Shown in pieces: positions 32,201 to 34,299 of a stretch of 64,000 nt of DNA (position 1 is its first letter; every line of letters begins with the position of its first letter). Source of the stretch: Pontivivens marinum (GTDB lineage Bacteria; Pseudomonadota; Alphaproteobacteria; Rhodobacterales; Rhodobacteraceae). The notes below the pieces were generated by a model. That model did no database searches. It saw only the letters and a list, made by a program, of their open reading frames with translations, and had not been told where the DNA came from. The stretch is from positions 496,001 to 560,000 of the forward strand of contig NZ_OCTN01000002.1 in NCBI RefSeq assembly GCF_900231835.1. The letters run 5' to 3'. The translations under genes and the position numbers were made by a program.

Positions 32201-34134
32201 TAATCCACATCACGGCCAAGGTTGTTATAGGCCACAGCCAACGCAACCGCCGCACCATCACCGCCAAGGGTCTGCGCAGATGCCTCCGTTTTGGAATCAA
32301 TCAATGCGCTGGTGGTCGCAACAACATTCACAGCCTGATTGGCCGTGATCGTCGCATCCGTCACACTGGCCGTTGTGCCACCCAGCAATTCGTTCACGGC
32401 CAAGGTGCCCGCGATGTTCAGCGCAAAACCGGTCGGGTTTACATAACCGGTCGGGATATTCAGCTGCTGGGCATTTGCCGTCGCAACCAAAGTCATATCA
32501 TTGGTCGCCAGCACACTGATGCCGGAATTGGTCGATTCCAGCGATCCCCCGACGACAACAGCGGAGACCGTGCGGTTGACCTCGTTAATCGCCGCGCCCA
32601 ATGGCAGGCTGATCGAGTTCCAGCCGGACAGGCCGATATCCAGATCCTTGGCCTGCACCAAAATCTCGGTCGTATCCGTCGCCCGAACATCAACCGAACG
32701 GCCTGTGACAGTGGAACCGGTCAGCGTGGCAGAGGTTTCGCCCGTGACCGTGTTCGAGGAAACAATCCCCTCCGCACTGATCTTGGACTTGTTCGAGGCG
32801 TAGAACCCGACCGCACTGGTGCCTGTGACCGTCGCGGCGCCAACAACAACCTTCGCATCACCAGAAACGGTTTGCGTGGTTAGGCCGAACAGCTCGCTCT
32901 TGATCGTCGTGGAAACATCGCCCTCGATAACCGCTGCAAAGGACAGCTGCGCACCACTGATAGACGCATTATCGGCAATCGTAACTGTACTGCTGCGCAC
33001 GGCATTGATGCTGGAACTTACGGCATCAAATCCAACGCTTGACGCCTCATCCGGATCGTTAAAGACAGCATTGGTCGCGGTATAGGCCAGCGTCTCGATA
33101 TCCGAGGCAACATCAAGTGCCTCACGCGCCGTGACAAAGATCGAATTCTGCGCCGTCAGCGTACCTGCAATATTAACAGATGCTGTGGTGGACGTGTTGA
33201 TCTGGCTGACAAAGCCGACCTTATAGTCGGCACTCGGCGTGATACTACCATCGGCGGTCGCACGCAGCGACAGGCTAGAACCGTCAATCGTGGCATCCGC
33301 ACCAACATTGACATACGCATTTGCCCCACCGGTCAGGGTCGAGGTCACACCGCCCAGCGATGAACTGAAACTGGTGGAGCCGGTTGCGGTCAGCGTGACC
33401 GCCCCCTCCGAGATAATGGAACCGTTAATCTGAACCAGCGCAGTGCCATTATCGGCAACGTCCTGCCCGCTGCCCGTGCGCACAGATTCGGTAATACGCG
33501 CCGCCGCCGTGAACGAGGCAAGCTTATTGGTCGACGTGCCCAAGCTGACGCCAGACGCCACACGGACCGCGTCTGTGTTTGCAATGATGTTGCCGGTATA
33601 GCCCTCATCAAAAGCCACGAAGTCTACACTGTCGTACCCAGCGCCCGCGCCGAATTCCAACGTGAAGCCTGAATCCAGCGTTGATACGTCAAAGTCCACT
33701 TCGTAGTGATCGTCGCCACTATCGCCCAGAATCTTCAGCGTGCTGATGCCCGTCAAATTGCCCTGATAGATTACGATGTCGGAATTGTGTCGGTCGGTGA
33801 TGATGACTTCTTGCGCCGTTGCCCCGGTCGCAATCCGTACACCAATCTCCGTGCCTGCATCCAAATCATCATCGATGGTGACGGTCAGCGTCGAGCCAGA
33901 CATGACCCCTGCCGCCATCACATCCGAATCGTAGGTCCCCCCCGCGGCCAGCGCGAATGGATCAGCCGACAGCAGAACCCGTGGTTCCATAGGGTCCAGC
34001 ATAAGCCGCCATGCCGCACGCCGCAGCCGCTCGAAACGATCCCGATCGTGATGTTTCAGGCGGGCACGGAATCCGCGATTGATTGGAAGGCTGGGCAAAC
34101 TACCGATTACTCGGCGACCGAACGGCATGGACAC
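2245..34134 (-). CDS. Giant LEPR-XLL repetitive exoprotein with RTX-like C-terminal region (~10,630 aa)
   Basis: An uninterrupted frame of about 31.9 kb. I prefer the GTG at 34132-34134 because AGGAG lies 8 nt ahead; ATG 34128 and GTG 34158 are alternatives. Order, in approximate residues: basic leader with LEPR-XLL motif MEPRVLLSAD (49-58); Ala/Gly/Val-rich beta-repeat region with inserted islands (245-5080); two helical stretches (about 5445-5499 and 6314-6485) within filamentous-haemagglutinin-like beta sequence; 99-residue tandem repeats (7300-8160); Asp/Gly-rich region; three Calx-beta-like repeats (8580-9070); RTX-like GGxGxDxI repeats (9310-10330); and a unique C-terminal domain ending in a hydrophobic patch and RRERTKR. 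There is no Sec signal peptide. The family and its neighbours point to a secreted, calcium-dependent surface or matrix protein. The product name is structural; the function is inferred. Confidence 0.9.
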   Translation of the reverse strand: MSMPFGRRVIGSLPSLPINRGFRARLKHHDRDRFERLRRAAWRLMLDPMEPRVLLSADPFALAAGGTYDSDVMAAGVMSGSTLTVTIDDDLDAGTEIGVRIATGATAQEVIITDRHNSDIVIYQGNLTGISTLKILGDSGDDHYEVDFDVSTLDSGFTLEFGAGAGYDSVDFVAFDEGYTGNIIANTDAVRVASGVSLGTSTNKLASFTAAARITESVRTGSGQDVADNGTALVQINGSIISEGAVTLTATGSTSFSSSLGGVTSTLTGGANAYVNVGADATIDGSSLSLRATADGSITPSADYKVGFVSQINTSTTASVNIAGTLTAQNSIFVTAREALDVASDIETLAYTATNAVFNDPDEASSVGFDAVSSSINAVRSSTVTIADNASISGAQLSFAAVIEGDVSTTIKSELFGLTTQTVSGDAKVVVGAATVTGTSAVGFYASNKSKISAEGIVSSNTVTGETSATLTGSTVTGRSVDVRATDTTEILVQAKDLDIGLSGWNSISLPLGAAINEVNRTVSAVVVGGSLESTNSGISVLATNDMTLVATANAQQLNIPTGYVNPTGFALNIAGTLAVNELLGGTTASVTDATITANQAVNVVATTSALIDSKTEASAQTLGGDGAAVALAVAYNNLGRDVDYSSFKQGIDTILGLGLVQDYQGFDTVALVTGSVLSGRDVNVNATTSQMLLDSTATNVAKNESIAVSRKTKSYAAGIVLATNMVTSATRATVSNNGATRSTITATQNVSVAATDGASINSNVKLVSNATAATDGGASNIDNLIGAVSPADYRTNGTIQTDGDLLTPTTLSANPALDFGDRVQLFAELDGSTGTATGTANDIYKFMGADGTAVDLTTTDFTDTTLWKLATETDLVPTGNSFQETDAIGLGGVVVRNEVTSGAEALVQQSDIGAAGNITVKADGTGNLTAIADVGVTVSSGSSLTGDGDSNAVGGALVFNILNGGSKATLRDSTLTMANGGAIVSAENATAMDATLHGAFAGGADTKALMMSFNTVGYETQNLLFMALDALLASDIGAQQPAGATALVTGSTVLAHATPAGVNALSVSATNSATLTALTDMNATTAASAFRGADGASAAGVITQNMLSGAARASIVGSSVTGDGISILADDSTVMDATTALETSASADNDLGFGIVNDLLDKATNEYAYTTKSNGQEIAFGQRVLDGESLYEYLGGDPLTVADWTAIDFTDLNLWQLKDTGNLLSTSLAKAVMKGFAIKDAGGASTAKSFMITRNEAHGGAEALVTRSTLVSGGDVSVIARERASLRAQNTSTVAAKAAKSGVVATNALFSKATAGMSNGVVTTTGSGDVTVQALNITTMDAFLDVKTTGKSESIGYTFAFNTVGYDTGNILFAAVDAFLGSNYFIETDPTGAEAFMDYVTASVAGDLDVSAASRNVISDDANVLSTAVSGDDLDNVAVAKPEDVADETADAAIKAALEAAFATLEIEFEGDLTVEILAAGSQWYVTDSEGRIWQIKDSASTGLEVAEVSLLNATVGADATAKAKNDRVLVDAFAESTKTNADGEQVNKGKSYKDLKYGANASATGGVLATNRVASETKAWISGATKTHDLNSSVELLSTDDRVVYNGKSYAYVGSPNLIDADDGLGLESVPAALTTGTTVRLLGLVSAFDIGVYVTYTGSTITNTDGKSLKELIDESPDDWELAATPDPVVLTNAVQDFANNALWVDLGAAPQRDITAASVSVTAQDSANLRAETSLLVDATAINNMNLVGEYVAKAASNEYSFTNHSGTQLVVEGDMMRVGTIDVSGLSGAALTEAQAMNALTGRVFYYSGSDATMDLGAVTAATLTDASEGALWIDLSIMPDAQDVLTPNLGNLADSNAKATGATVVTNQVDGATAVDVREVAITVATGDIVIAALGNATLLSNITTSVTTSGGSTWGSGTVVSKQGMVATNMLLGAASTTVHNADLRATVGDVTITADQAVVMDSTIDSNAMTGDTAKSLTLAFNTLGWDSQNILFNTFEAIIGDPFISDDLLDGKVESGGAVTITATNILAGGAIDAAAYTTALMNATVTNSTMSEAGAIQGAGGSSTGALISSNKAQAKAHILIDNADAATGEKLKAGTDLSVLAEDRSQFFSNTKFVSSSTTSNTGGADVLQETLNDVVPVDFDTGVAVGSVALGFQDRVRVDDAHATADAQGKIYYYLGNDVDASGNPILVDLSTANFLDLDLWREASESSIIPQGYNVPDVRVKEGESQSGSDSKATGIVFVLNDHRSGASAIVQNAVLETTDGDISVTADLNASMEVDVNNATSSSGGNAVGEGESEAISGTVGTNVMLGSAEAAIINSTVNAGDAAGGATDAGDVIVKAINDMVMSANMQVVTATGDTAYGVLAAFNTMGWKPSNALFNAVETLIGSSPISEAFNGEEPAEARAWMDRVQVTADGDIDVTADNTATVTATTGNQTTSAASALKDASGKGFGAIVASNKLSAGARAWITGALVEPTGTETLANGDFVIAGDGNVWKWTGAAGDVAIPADTAFGSTTGWTAATHADVNQLIAGGNITISATDDATLDATNNSKTQVTVRNDGGLSIVLGIATNLADDYNYTTLSGTRAMTAGDLVRIGSNVATSGGLTAGDMYAAVQQVDADGNIIYGPNYANPIDLATTNYTDETLWRKVNVTPEQYAALIAATAGVAGVGNVSTSDATAVGAAISYNDVRSHALTTVQGADIWAKTGSITISADETSTFTALNTGKVAATGGSVYAGGKTSAVNAIISTNAQNAEAETLAKHVTLRAGGAVNVTAENAATMSATVDMSTIATGGERAIAVGVTVAFNQIGYTNSLIFTNFADMIAGTSIFGEDRAQATATLSNATITSGGNLNVSADNALTLDATISSSAVSVSISKEATTSVSVAPILSMNRVAGQALAVLQDVSSLTVGGNVNVTALDTSVINAVVISATVAISASTSGAKSFAIGGSFTRNSIDSEAQARAIRIGSSGAAADITNDLNVTARRAAQINATGLAASVAVSVSASSKTSLSVSGAGALAANVIRGSADALVDASNLTVGGNTVISGTSGSAINATMASVAASVSIGGGTSPAVAIGAAMAVNWIGYGRVAQRFDDQITATSGDGTVTLGANALVTQTRGQQSGNQLASIGYSFIGTAGDVDLSTTDFTDTALWREEFYISDGGVAAINAGDLVRVADGDQLSGAIFEYIGSESQVATTTDGVTTLVDLSLADFTNRDLWRRKDMAAGTDVGAVAELRGSDLAGTGTVDITADAAQSITSTVVAAAVALSAGKTGVAVGIAGSVAVNNIWGGAYAAISGDMDSGVSGSTITVDAKDTSIINAATAAAAVSAALGKTAVAVSVGLAVAYNEVSGDTTAEIVSADVTSTGTGATDGVFVNAGSAPPPSFTGAADPLVSVDRLDDATEVQTNDDGDAVDAADAAADKATIDKVTELMNDQLAAADAVQGSYTEGTVRLTKNNEAGGWTLVDEAGKAFSLKLGPAGELNFEVMTINAISAAAALAIAGGSTGIAVSGAGALSLNYVTSNVKARISGSVVVSAGDIGITADMKSGINSAVLAAAISAGFGSTGVGVSIGAALAFNYVGKGFAGLSDGGSVEAYAEDSRLQAADALVITADNAAQINSVAFAGAVAIAAGSTGVAVSGSGVVVQNWVDIDTAAYISGDGAASGSLPGIQGGSITVAADGTGEINAFAAAVSVAFAAGSTGVAVSIGITAVHNEITGDTTAHISNADQGVRVTSGDMIVSATDAATINAVGAAAALAAGFGSVGVAVSGAGALITNRISSGAQARILNSDTTVSAGKLTVKADSAGTIRSLNAAASLAVGAGATGVGVSIGVALARNLIGTNLVPFTGSGEKTTADTVQTLATGTLVRVLGGVREGDVYEYIGETINRASDDQLALDSVDFADAENWVLSNVSSTPVLVTAEIINSDLTTSGATEVFATSQQKIDAVSLAASAAASAGSVGVSVAGAGVATENRVQTDVTARITGTGSETLDVGSVSVLAADQSLVNVFTGAAAISAAFGGVGVGVSVALAASINVVENDVYAGITSVDQINAGGDVAVRAVTGDTQPASVLAGMTAAQLNDAVSYDQEDDGNGNDQPVASDVAGDAAILETLRAKLAAVGEIAEGELRLGLVKQPADANQRDSSGNLIATSDDGSTVWQLQDAEGNAWSLTMTSGGSLSALRTTINSAAVAAAVAITAGGVAVSVSGAGSLAINTVLSSTKSEIKLADVTTTNSGDVIVEANNSARINAAVMSAAISVAVGGVGVGVSVGASFARNFIGATSLFSDEADDGSVVAQIVDSNIIASGDISVTASGNQRISTVVFAGSAAAAGGSVGVGVAVGGAAAQNVIRMTETAQIVSNQNTSVSGASVSVNALDASRIDAAVAAVALTIAAGGVGVGVSVAGAVAMNDIDNAITAQINEVAGNLTAGATGGDVSVVAQDNSLINSATAAAAISLAAGGVGVAVAGAGAGATNRIGNTVRAKVSGATVNASGNIIVRAQGNATINAAVLTAAASVAGGGVGVGVAVGGSVAVNIIGLSNSTDGSFAEVTGATMNAGGNVTVQALQTSTINTIVQAVSAAFAGGGVGVGVSGAVTASNSTLAYAVDASVTNSTITSGGTVTVDAEDTGTMLSIVGATSVAAAVGVVAVAVTVAVSVASGVIDNRVTASVSGTDVTASAMSVTASDDMDNRVIAAASAAAAAAGIGAAVAGGGAQSTLTYTTDVTAEITGNASDILRLSNSLNVDATSRTTMLSETLAASAAAGLVGVAASGVNSTLVARPDVRATVSGVRVQDRESGTATVDVSIDAISRMSTTARIASVSVGNTAALGGASGIMILDANVQAQAGGTFNVRDLSVTARTDGLTDGGRTADLTTIAGGGAVLLSAQGADARITVTNDVTAEILSNSVITARDVSVVADGDSDAIARGYAATVGFVGLGGAGAYANTTAVIDATIGAGVALSGRNLTISADGTNAAQGAVAVGAAGGIAAAVNIVDVNIDADVTAAIADAGSFATQADIDLTGEFALTAAHHAQPDSEIVTIAGGAIGLTGAVSDIDVDSTVLARVGSYADVDSATASFGATSQVTKNAVSGNNMTAKTGGLASAAGAISSGDLGLDTRIVFGANSDVETTGDLVATVANLITYKEILNFFTAGAVSGAAGNNSVDASDVTGEVRLDGGANVRAGGDLLMEVDGLYDITVKTSAETWGLATAAAGSAIITLTPSNLITMQSGATMLAVGDLTLTTGVGADFITTQHNLSVTMETFAGSLVPLDDIAAKATYIAYNTINVKVGAVMESYGSMLLNSDQNAVFDTESLAKATSWISAATDAVDSLLGGSMADQDDGELLVRAYGKVVNDGTMRTGAYRNKLLVIDNEIVGTGANAELRYYSSGQSLSFGDLDGDGRKDTAADRAHANYGALVDSDVGDIAFTAGASVQTSSAQREIEQLQAALAEYSNNADLRESYEEAIRVIEQRMLDSGFAVQETLNGVTSIVPIQPEIQLITIAPVKAEAGRIRVFANQLSGAGLFDTPKDASIVIINNTEASMNIEGIEIPETNGGLLLNGIDVTADLAATSASGLAAEVNANIISGLRPVGDVTMDGDATSFSYSGTTIGAASGPTVTLPNNVSEAAQANFASAEGPRILIDVTTSVTQIKEERAALYGSFYGDATMPPQSITIEGDILNRRGSIGIFNKVTGGSITQLESANVIGSAVTLEAQGSISINATYAAYIGGDPYGEIIDLTASDEGISSANSASVAAALTDGVSGTVQAERITITGEYVNIAGLVQAGKADFKVTLGASERQQILNATGAVTRITTSNDDFEFLYIRATQQLKVSPLTPAGGRIEISGNVTSTGSGKLVAYSGYPQVEIINNMGLGDYLDIVVNEIDGATRGTGEILIYDKTRNQSGDGDFIRTGSLYKKNEDGSLVLTTTNTNPPSASGVAGSSSSSTTNLGNGVTATYDVTDNQRYGFAIGQVTQEKIVSVYGKSGWLGIDFLAIDPDDAISSNSTTLSAELIPNSNYFFTVDPGDVSAADKDYRYGTVVTTNTDLSVSAKLTKKWTTSTWYGKKTYYQEWTQLKGTNTIHKHDVDASRDIAIEFIHNDAANITIDAGDSDLIIGGIIRNDTGSTTLRTTGKLTTLGASAESGPTIGGKTVSLTATGGVGTDTTAVLTELANNVAGIRLDVSSAGNVSVREASGDMVIGTITGGGLVTLQASGSIQGFSSSNRVTGGSITMTSTSGAVGSSGTAININTGDLASSLLNVTATGGVYVNEVAGDLRVNAISAGGDVYVGVANGDLLDGNRTESRDERAISELQGAWSAASLTGTAAEDKVKAAKEELIQSKTDQYATYWAWRSVQDDYTVLIPGSANYDANALITLNVSEQDYLEQQLESEIRDAKPTLTDAEVADKVTAGMLALRASRTEQFRELHTSYGSATAEYDSTFRVILTSEEEARIDGSIKIWTEDELINAVGAGLLAPVTDTQTTIEADNIIGASVTLDVQNGTVGRTGGQVLITLGSAELTPDQRLTLGSAERDDMYFLTTERVGAVVNFDGSSMIRTNGTWDSTFRAGQTIQIEGTTANATEDGKLYTIASVSADRTTIVFTEALAQSESVQSVFVSGVSLDPRGINAVTTISVTDGGTAISAGAGTFDGFNIGDKILIQDQTATTAAEEESFIGSNNVGSADNLLVVSAISADGSKMTFGQVQLDGGTLVDISTRLLTAEDAAGANVIVDQWVDLYAVQVQEREDFDISSSGVLKVTAGGETFLGSENDLNLDVITVDGDLRVKTNGSILNSVGTAGTANVTGDDIVLESGSGSIGVNSDVGRIYVNTTSDGSLTARASNDIAITEISGNLNLGTIYSRSGDFDLVVDGSVIDDINSDFANIQAKNISIEAGGSIGSTDNALEFYATGDGLVTLHAAGGNIVVAETESTLNLRNAYAAGDIEIRAVGSISDEFDLVDPSNPDSAHAAGLAGVDVSAGGSILLESTLGFIGLAGNDIEIDSNRGNASGTGTVTTKSGQNQYIRETVGDINVATLETDLGQTAFIVATSGAILNAAAANVSNVKGGRAYLSATGNIGSASKALYTKIGTLQGLSVNGGVWLTNDGALSVDVIQSGYALNTRGNAVITTQSPVTISADIAVGGDATFLATETATANDDTFTLKAGIHIDVAGSVLIQAGDDVVTEAGSLITGADIVIEADYADADAFGGDVTMAGQVIAETGSITITTNAADDTVSIAAIGTLADSEAVVTVAGGVATTTTAATVSDTSQLYSLWAKTDIILNTNTGSDTVNIAGRVRAEDDLSINLGLGDSATDTATFGGTLEAGNALSVTDTGAGRTTFGVTGNMTATTISLLTSDGDDVVDMNGTVTASGIIFIDTNAGSDSVTTGGAMTSTGSSITIDLGSADSGTESITLGGTTTAATSLEILDLGAGQTTLNAGGALIAGSLLAIGTSDGADDIDFAGSLQAVGQVVLDTNAGSDNVASVDGATITSTAANVLIDLGAGDSGVEVISLGGAINAATDLTMTDTGGGSTNVTVGGSMTSGGTLSVLTSDGADILRFEGALQAAAALVINTARSGDQLTTVSGATVTSTGSSVLLQLGAADSGTEVVTLGGAVQAATSLTISDTGAGKTTLTAEGSLIAGTVLDVDTSDGDDVIRFEGSLQAQNEVTLHTAQGSDSVTSVSGTVTSVASSVTIDLGQGDSAAETLTVLGQINAATTVQVNDDGAGDTSSYTITGGISSGSLIEFILGDGGDTVLLDGAMTASERFELDAGDGSDAVTVEATGALRATNTGAVAAVVNIDFGADDAGAETLTVKGEITGKTSVTISNAGSGTTDFANSGTIQSTEGYVRFDGATGTDNVTNTGTIEAQTYVVMYLNAGDDNLQVTGTSGDAAIIRALTGEVLLDLGVNDNAAETVTLTHALISAATDAVIWDRDAGTTDIALISSSLLAGDNINLELSDGTGTLDLVNSTISAEDYVELDGRAGDDTYTFDLNSTVSTTVAGDVNVTMGVDDGATDTINHDGLISAVRDVRINDQLSGKTVLNVTGNGRIVAGRDLDIRTSSGEGRITFTDATVSAGDDVVLNTGAGRDFVTFLRGSVTAVDAIQIDTGEQAITGTDDRDQVRIETATWDATYINIDLGEDDDMLWLLDPAAFDGEAVLRGETGDDRFQIVRLDAQSTGDSLLVDGGIGSDDILLQTWGSVAGAAGAKDYIINVYDSGTENDGADTMQIDGTSDADIFLSRGNFAALMHGTEDQIRSNASDRPQSVERINYDTTLNGRLTLFGHEGDDVFISDDNATMMTMDGGKGDDTFQFGQIFGNKPSSEFFADNGIAAGDDIDALLTTRGWLSKGIRFATNAKGGEGEDTFTVYSNKAKLKLEGEDGNDEFIVRAFVLEGDGSGTADNLVEVKAGGGDDKIQYNVNAPVDIDGGAGFDRVIVLGTEADDNFVITSEGVFGAGLNISISGAEEALEIDGLEGDDNFFILSTSAYAVTNVIGGLGSDTFTIAGDVTEQIISSDIDGRSGLIDHQGVSADDSYDGVFIAGLGTTIADPNKGQVVISNDTGSTLGDLTVDEAGGSDVYTVVLAAAPTAAVYVTVSAGRASLQDRDLTVPGITGTPGLAISGTTITRSTGSWLTDGFADHHSITLAGTTDLDNDGTYRITSVTDTTITIEGVFEGGDEVLASTVSATGGIADSVRVSANGTDFTDALVLTFDATNWNVAQTVTVEAAQDAAEEGQRIVQISHGVKSADANFDQAQVENAEITVLDDDKPELLIIESGTDTYLHEGVSGSEITDTYDIRLTREPAAGEVVTVTLSDDSNSGDLTYSKRVLSFDASNWDQAQTVTVTAKADGIVENNEGIRITHTIGTSGGVYDATTESFLDVTVSDGDSAGVIVRESNGDTLIIDQAGETDTYSLRLTKAPTQDVTINIADDGQTRVVAGGRVVLNQLALYSGTLQFVHNPDGPDYIIRTDGGDFRDDDFAIGQHIDVTGTASNNGAYAVGAVTEGGTRIELSGGMSVVNETVAGTLDVTVAQVTFTKDNWDQAVTVTLEADPDFIPDSLSYVTKVFATEPHTASKIAGPLIIDGGPTTGREIHSAVMLPTERDSGPRDINVVIDETQQTDRVFLHNDTSVAVDAGFMSNIVDANGVSRTLINGLGMGTGTLTFNEGTPDEPIYKTYDRGVSFQQIEVTEVLLGQGDDSFTVDGSNATADGVTAQAITLVHGGGGSDRITINDVTTDTLFVVYGDTDTDGARYNWEGGAVNGNALSFDAVNGGVGYDPNDFADIIDASNVQNAGLTIYGGVGDDTITGSQRGDHIAGGSGNDRIDGQGGDDHIYGDAGFRVEVLSRELIVDNTVDMTPEFDSADTRAPGADSIEGGAGADIILADYGYIYQLAGTLRMSTTGSVSRVESRTFDFGGNDTVAGDAGADIVLGGKGDDRIDVGADANIAFGDHGYVNFDGVYAVEIGGLSVTIGGDDFVFGGSDADILMGGAGEDRVTGGDGTNIIIGDYAQITGTAGVTPTAGLPMAVATILGTDVAAGDSDVLTGGSGYDIVMGGYGSDRIQTDGNGSSSDLGDIVAGDYARLVFRTDITTDTHPILTLAETTDETVGDVDEITTGAGGDIVLGGAEQDTIELGEGDNIAIGDAGLLIGSATLNPLSGAAPIRLERAESRRTDLAGNDIITAGAGADIVIMGSGDDAFTTINSRNPYKGDIIAGDNAVLILREASVGGVYILASAATFDDAVGGDDVIITDDSADILIGGAGSDDLGGGDGDNIILGDTGTLIGSLTATLGGDAAPISLVQVVTSDVANAGSDTIFTGTGADIIIGGSDADEIVSDGGTNIVVGDNAVLDFRALTADGRYILSQIATVNADKGGADIIQLGTGSDIVIGGADVDELDLGSGDNIAIGDNGMLIGSLTDLVYTGSAAIALVEARSTDYTIGGADQIITGEGRDIVIGGADGDRITTGYSAADLADIVLGDEGVIKVRALEADGDYIVTLMQSLAATTGGGDVITTMGGSDLVIGGMGGDEINLGSGDNIALADAGALVGEATGVLGSGNAPIRLTMAVSDQVNSGGADYITAGDGADILIAGVGADVAQLYATAAGDASNIVLADAGILTFRTLGADGRYILSEAASRGNTGGADRIITGDSADLIIGGLGEDNISAGAGDNVIFGDNGRARGNNGVVHADAVPIALQLLSSTDGQLGSKDVINTGAGADIVIGGMGDDYIEVHGNNSTSDLGDLVIGDAGTVSIRSTDTTGGWAVYSARVTESGTGGGDLIYVGAGDDMVIAGAGTDLIDTGTGADMILGDEGYFLADTDAGARIGAGLMMGAGRGQMGGTVEADNIFMADSTERLLDRRDVDFVFVATTLTDYVSPLPEGHVYLDADISTPAAPVALTPRLEARLADVLPKAEPTMGATAFAEIGLEASKPFGAIDMGLSREVLPLTPQADAEGLDALTDALCDADEGLMATCGLQDGDVIGGLSGETTITRGSLSHITLNTSDDGAVPAYVFNEETGRFEATEGPAQPITTGAEVALEFFDSDGTLFAYVDDMGGLWIVSGEEAPRADAAPAPATPELDDADWLIEETLEGVALVAAGVTVATQRRERTKR
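3150..6205 (-). repeat. RTX-like calcium-binding repeats, C-terminal part of the first giant
   Basis: The array opens with GVGDDTITGS, GGSGNDRIDG, QGGDDHIYGD and continues as blocks of GGxGxDxI/V nonapeptides ending in (I/V)xGD-x-(G/A). Linkers of 20-45 residues separate the blocks, often with API-x-L or DGRYILS. This is the hemolysin-type Ca2+-binding pattern that forms parallel beta-rolls. Such repeats are typical of type I secretion substrates and fold outside the cell when they meet calcium. Confidence 0.85.
6915..8390 (-). repeat. Calx-beta-like repeats in the first giant
   Basis: Three similar stretches carry a strand with TY-(T/S/D)-x-RL-x-x-(A/E)P, then (V/L)-x-F-(D/T)-x-x-NW-(D/N)-(Q/V)AQTVTV-(E/T)A, and acidic loops ending VLDDD or VSDGDSA. 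This matches the general layout of Calx-beta/cadherin-like calcium-binding domains. Short inserted segments (for example near 8.05-8.2 kb and 7.05-7.25 kb) separate halves of the units. Confidence 0.6.
9660..12230 (-). repeat. 99-residue (297-bp) tandem repeats in the first giant
   Basis: Eight to nine in-frame repeats contain TSDG(A/D)D-x-(I/V), then NA/TA-x-SGSD-like segments, LGAGDSG-x-E, LGG-x-x-x-AATSL and DTGAGKT. Corresponding codons at 11243 and 11540 are exactly 297 bp apart, and the protein count between successive LGG(A)-AATSL segments is 99 residues. The repeats near 11-12 kb are the most alike; those near 9.7 kb are degenerate. Confidence 0.75.
18900..25150 (-). repeat. Alternating Ala/Gly/Val beta-repeats in the first giant
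   Basis: Repeats of roughly 65 residues alternate between two types. One carries VSGAGAL...N-x-I, the other GVGVSIGAALA-x-N. Each is followed by a DI-x-V-x-A strand and an IN(A/S) turn. Two equivalent points at 23178 and 23565 lie 387 bp apart with the other type between them, giving about 195 bp per half unit. Roughly two dozen copies can be followed. The pattern suggests a long regular beta-solenoid or fibre. The boundaries are approximate. Confidence 0.6.
21540..29830 (-). repeat. Second island type, three copies (~80-100 residues) in the first giant
   Basis: Three insertions share one layout: an acidic helical segment (D-A-A-I-x-x-A/T-L), then a short strand, then W-x-(V/L)-x-D-x-x-G-(R/N/K)-x-(W/F)-x-(L/I), then a return to beta-repeat with NA or NS. 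They lie at about 29.60-29.83 kb (WYVTDSEGRIWQIKD), 23.64-23.90 kb (WTLVDEAGKAFSLKLG) and 21.54-21.84 kb (WQLQDAEGNAWSLTMT). They differ from the LW islands and recur at wide spacing, which suggests a small independent domain. I do not recognise the family. Confidence 0.6.
22330..31681 (-). repeat. Recurrent ~50-residue YxYxG...DFTD..LW islands in the first giant
   Basis: At least nine insertions interrupt the beta-repeat region. They share a pattern: GD-x-V or similar, a Y-x-Y/F-x-G core, then D-L/F-x-x-x-D-F-T-D-x-x-L-W-R. Examples: DIYKFMGADG...TDFTDTTLWKLA (~31.5-31.7 kb); SLYEYLGGD...IDFTDLNLWQLK (~30.5 kb); KIYYYLGND...ANFLDLDLWREA (~27.5 kb); a double copy at ~24.4-24.76 kb (YSFIG...TDFTDTALWREE, IFEYIG...ADFTNRDLWRRK); and DVYEYIGE...VDFADAENWVL (~22.35-22.5 kb). 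Further ones lie near 29.0, 28.6, 26.6 and 26.2 kb. The aromatic spacing resembles small carbohydrate-binding modules of the CBM5/12 type, but that is only a resemblance. Confidence 0.7.
33964..33993 (-). other. LEPR-XLL motif of the first giant protein
   Basis: The N-terminal basic, arginine-rich segment is followed by LMLDPMEPRVLLSADP. This matches the LEPR-XLL signature seen near the start of very large repetitive bacterial proteins. The segment has no hydrophobic core like a Sec signal, so it probably acts as a non-classical targeting or processing tag. The second giant carries a variant, MEPRIMLDA, at the same relative place. Confidence 0.75.
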
Positions 34135-34299
34135 GGGCAAGTCTCCTGCAAAAAACACAATTGCTTCAACGCAGTAACGCCGCCCAAATAAATCAGGCGA
34201 TCAAAACGGCATTTTCCTAGCGTCTTTTTACTCTAAAAACCCCGAATATATCCACTCTTTTTATTGAACTGCGTAATGAACTGTGAAGCAGAAGACGCT

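Noticed and set aside
2245-34134. Direct repeats resembling a CRISPR array
   Set aside because: Repeats are in frame, protein coding and of unequal DNA sequence, with no unique spacers or cas genes.
34159-34299. Promoter for the left giant operon
   Set aside because: The spacer is A/T-rich and TATATT occurs on the minus strand, but no -35 element at proper distance was found, so no promoter is listed.
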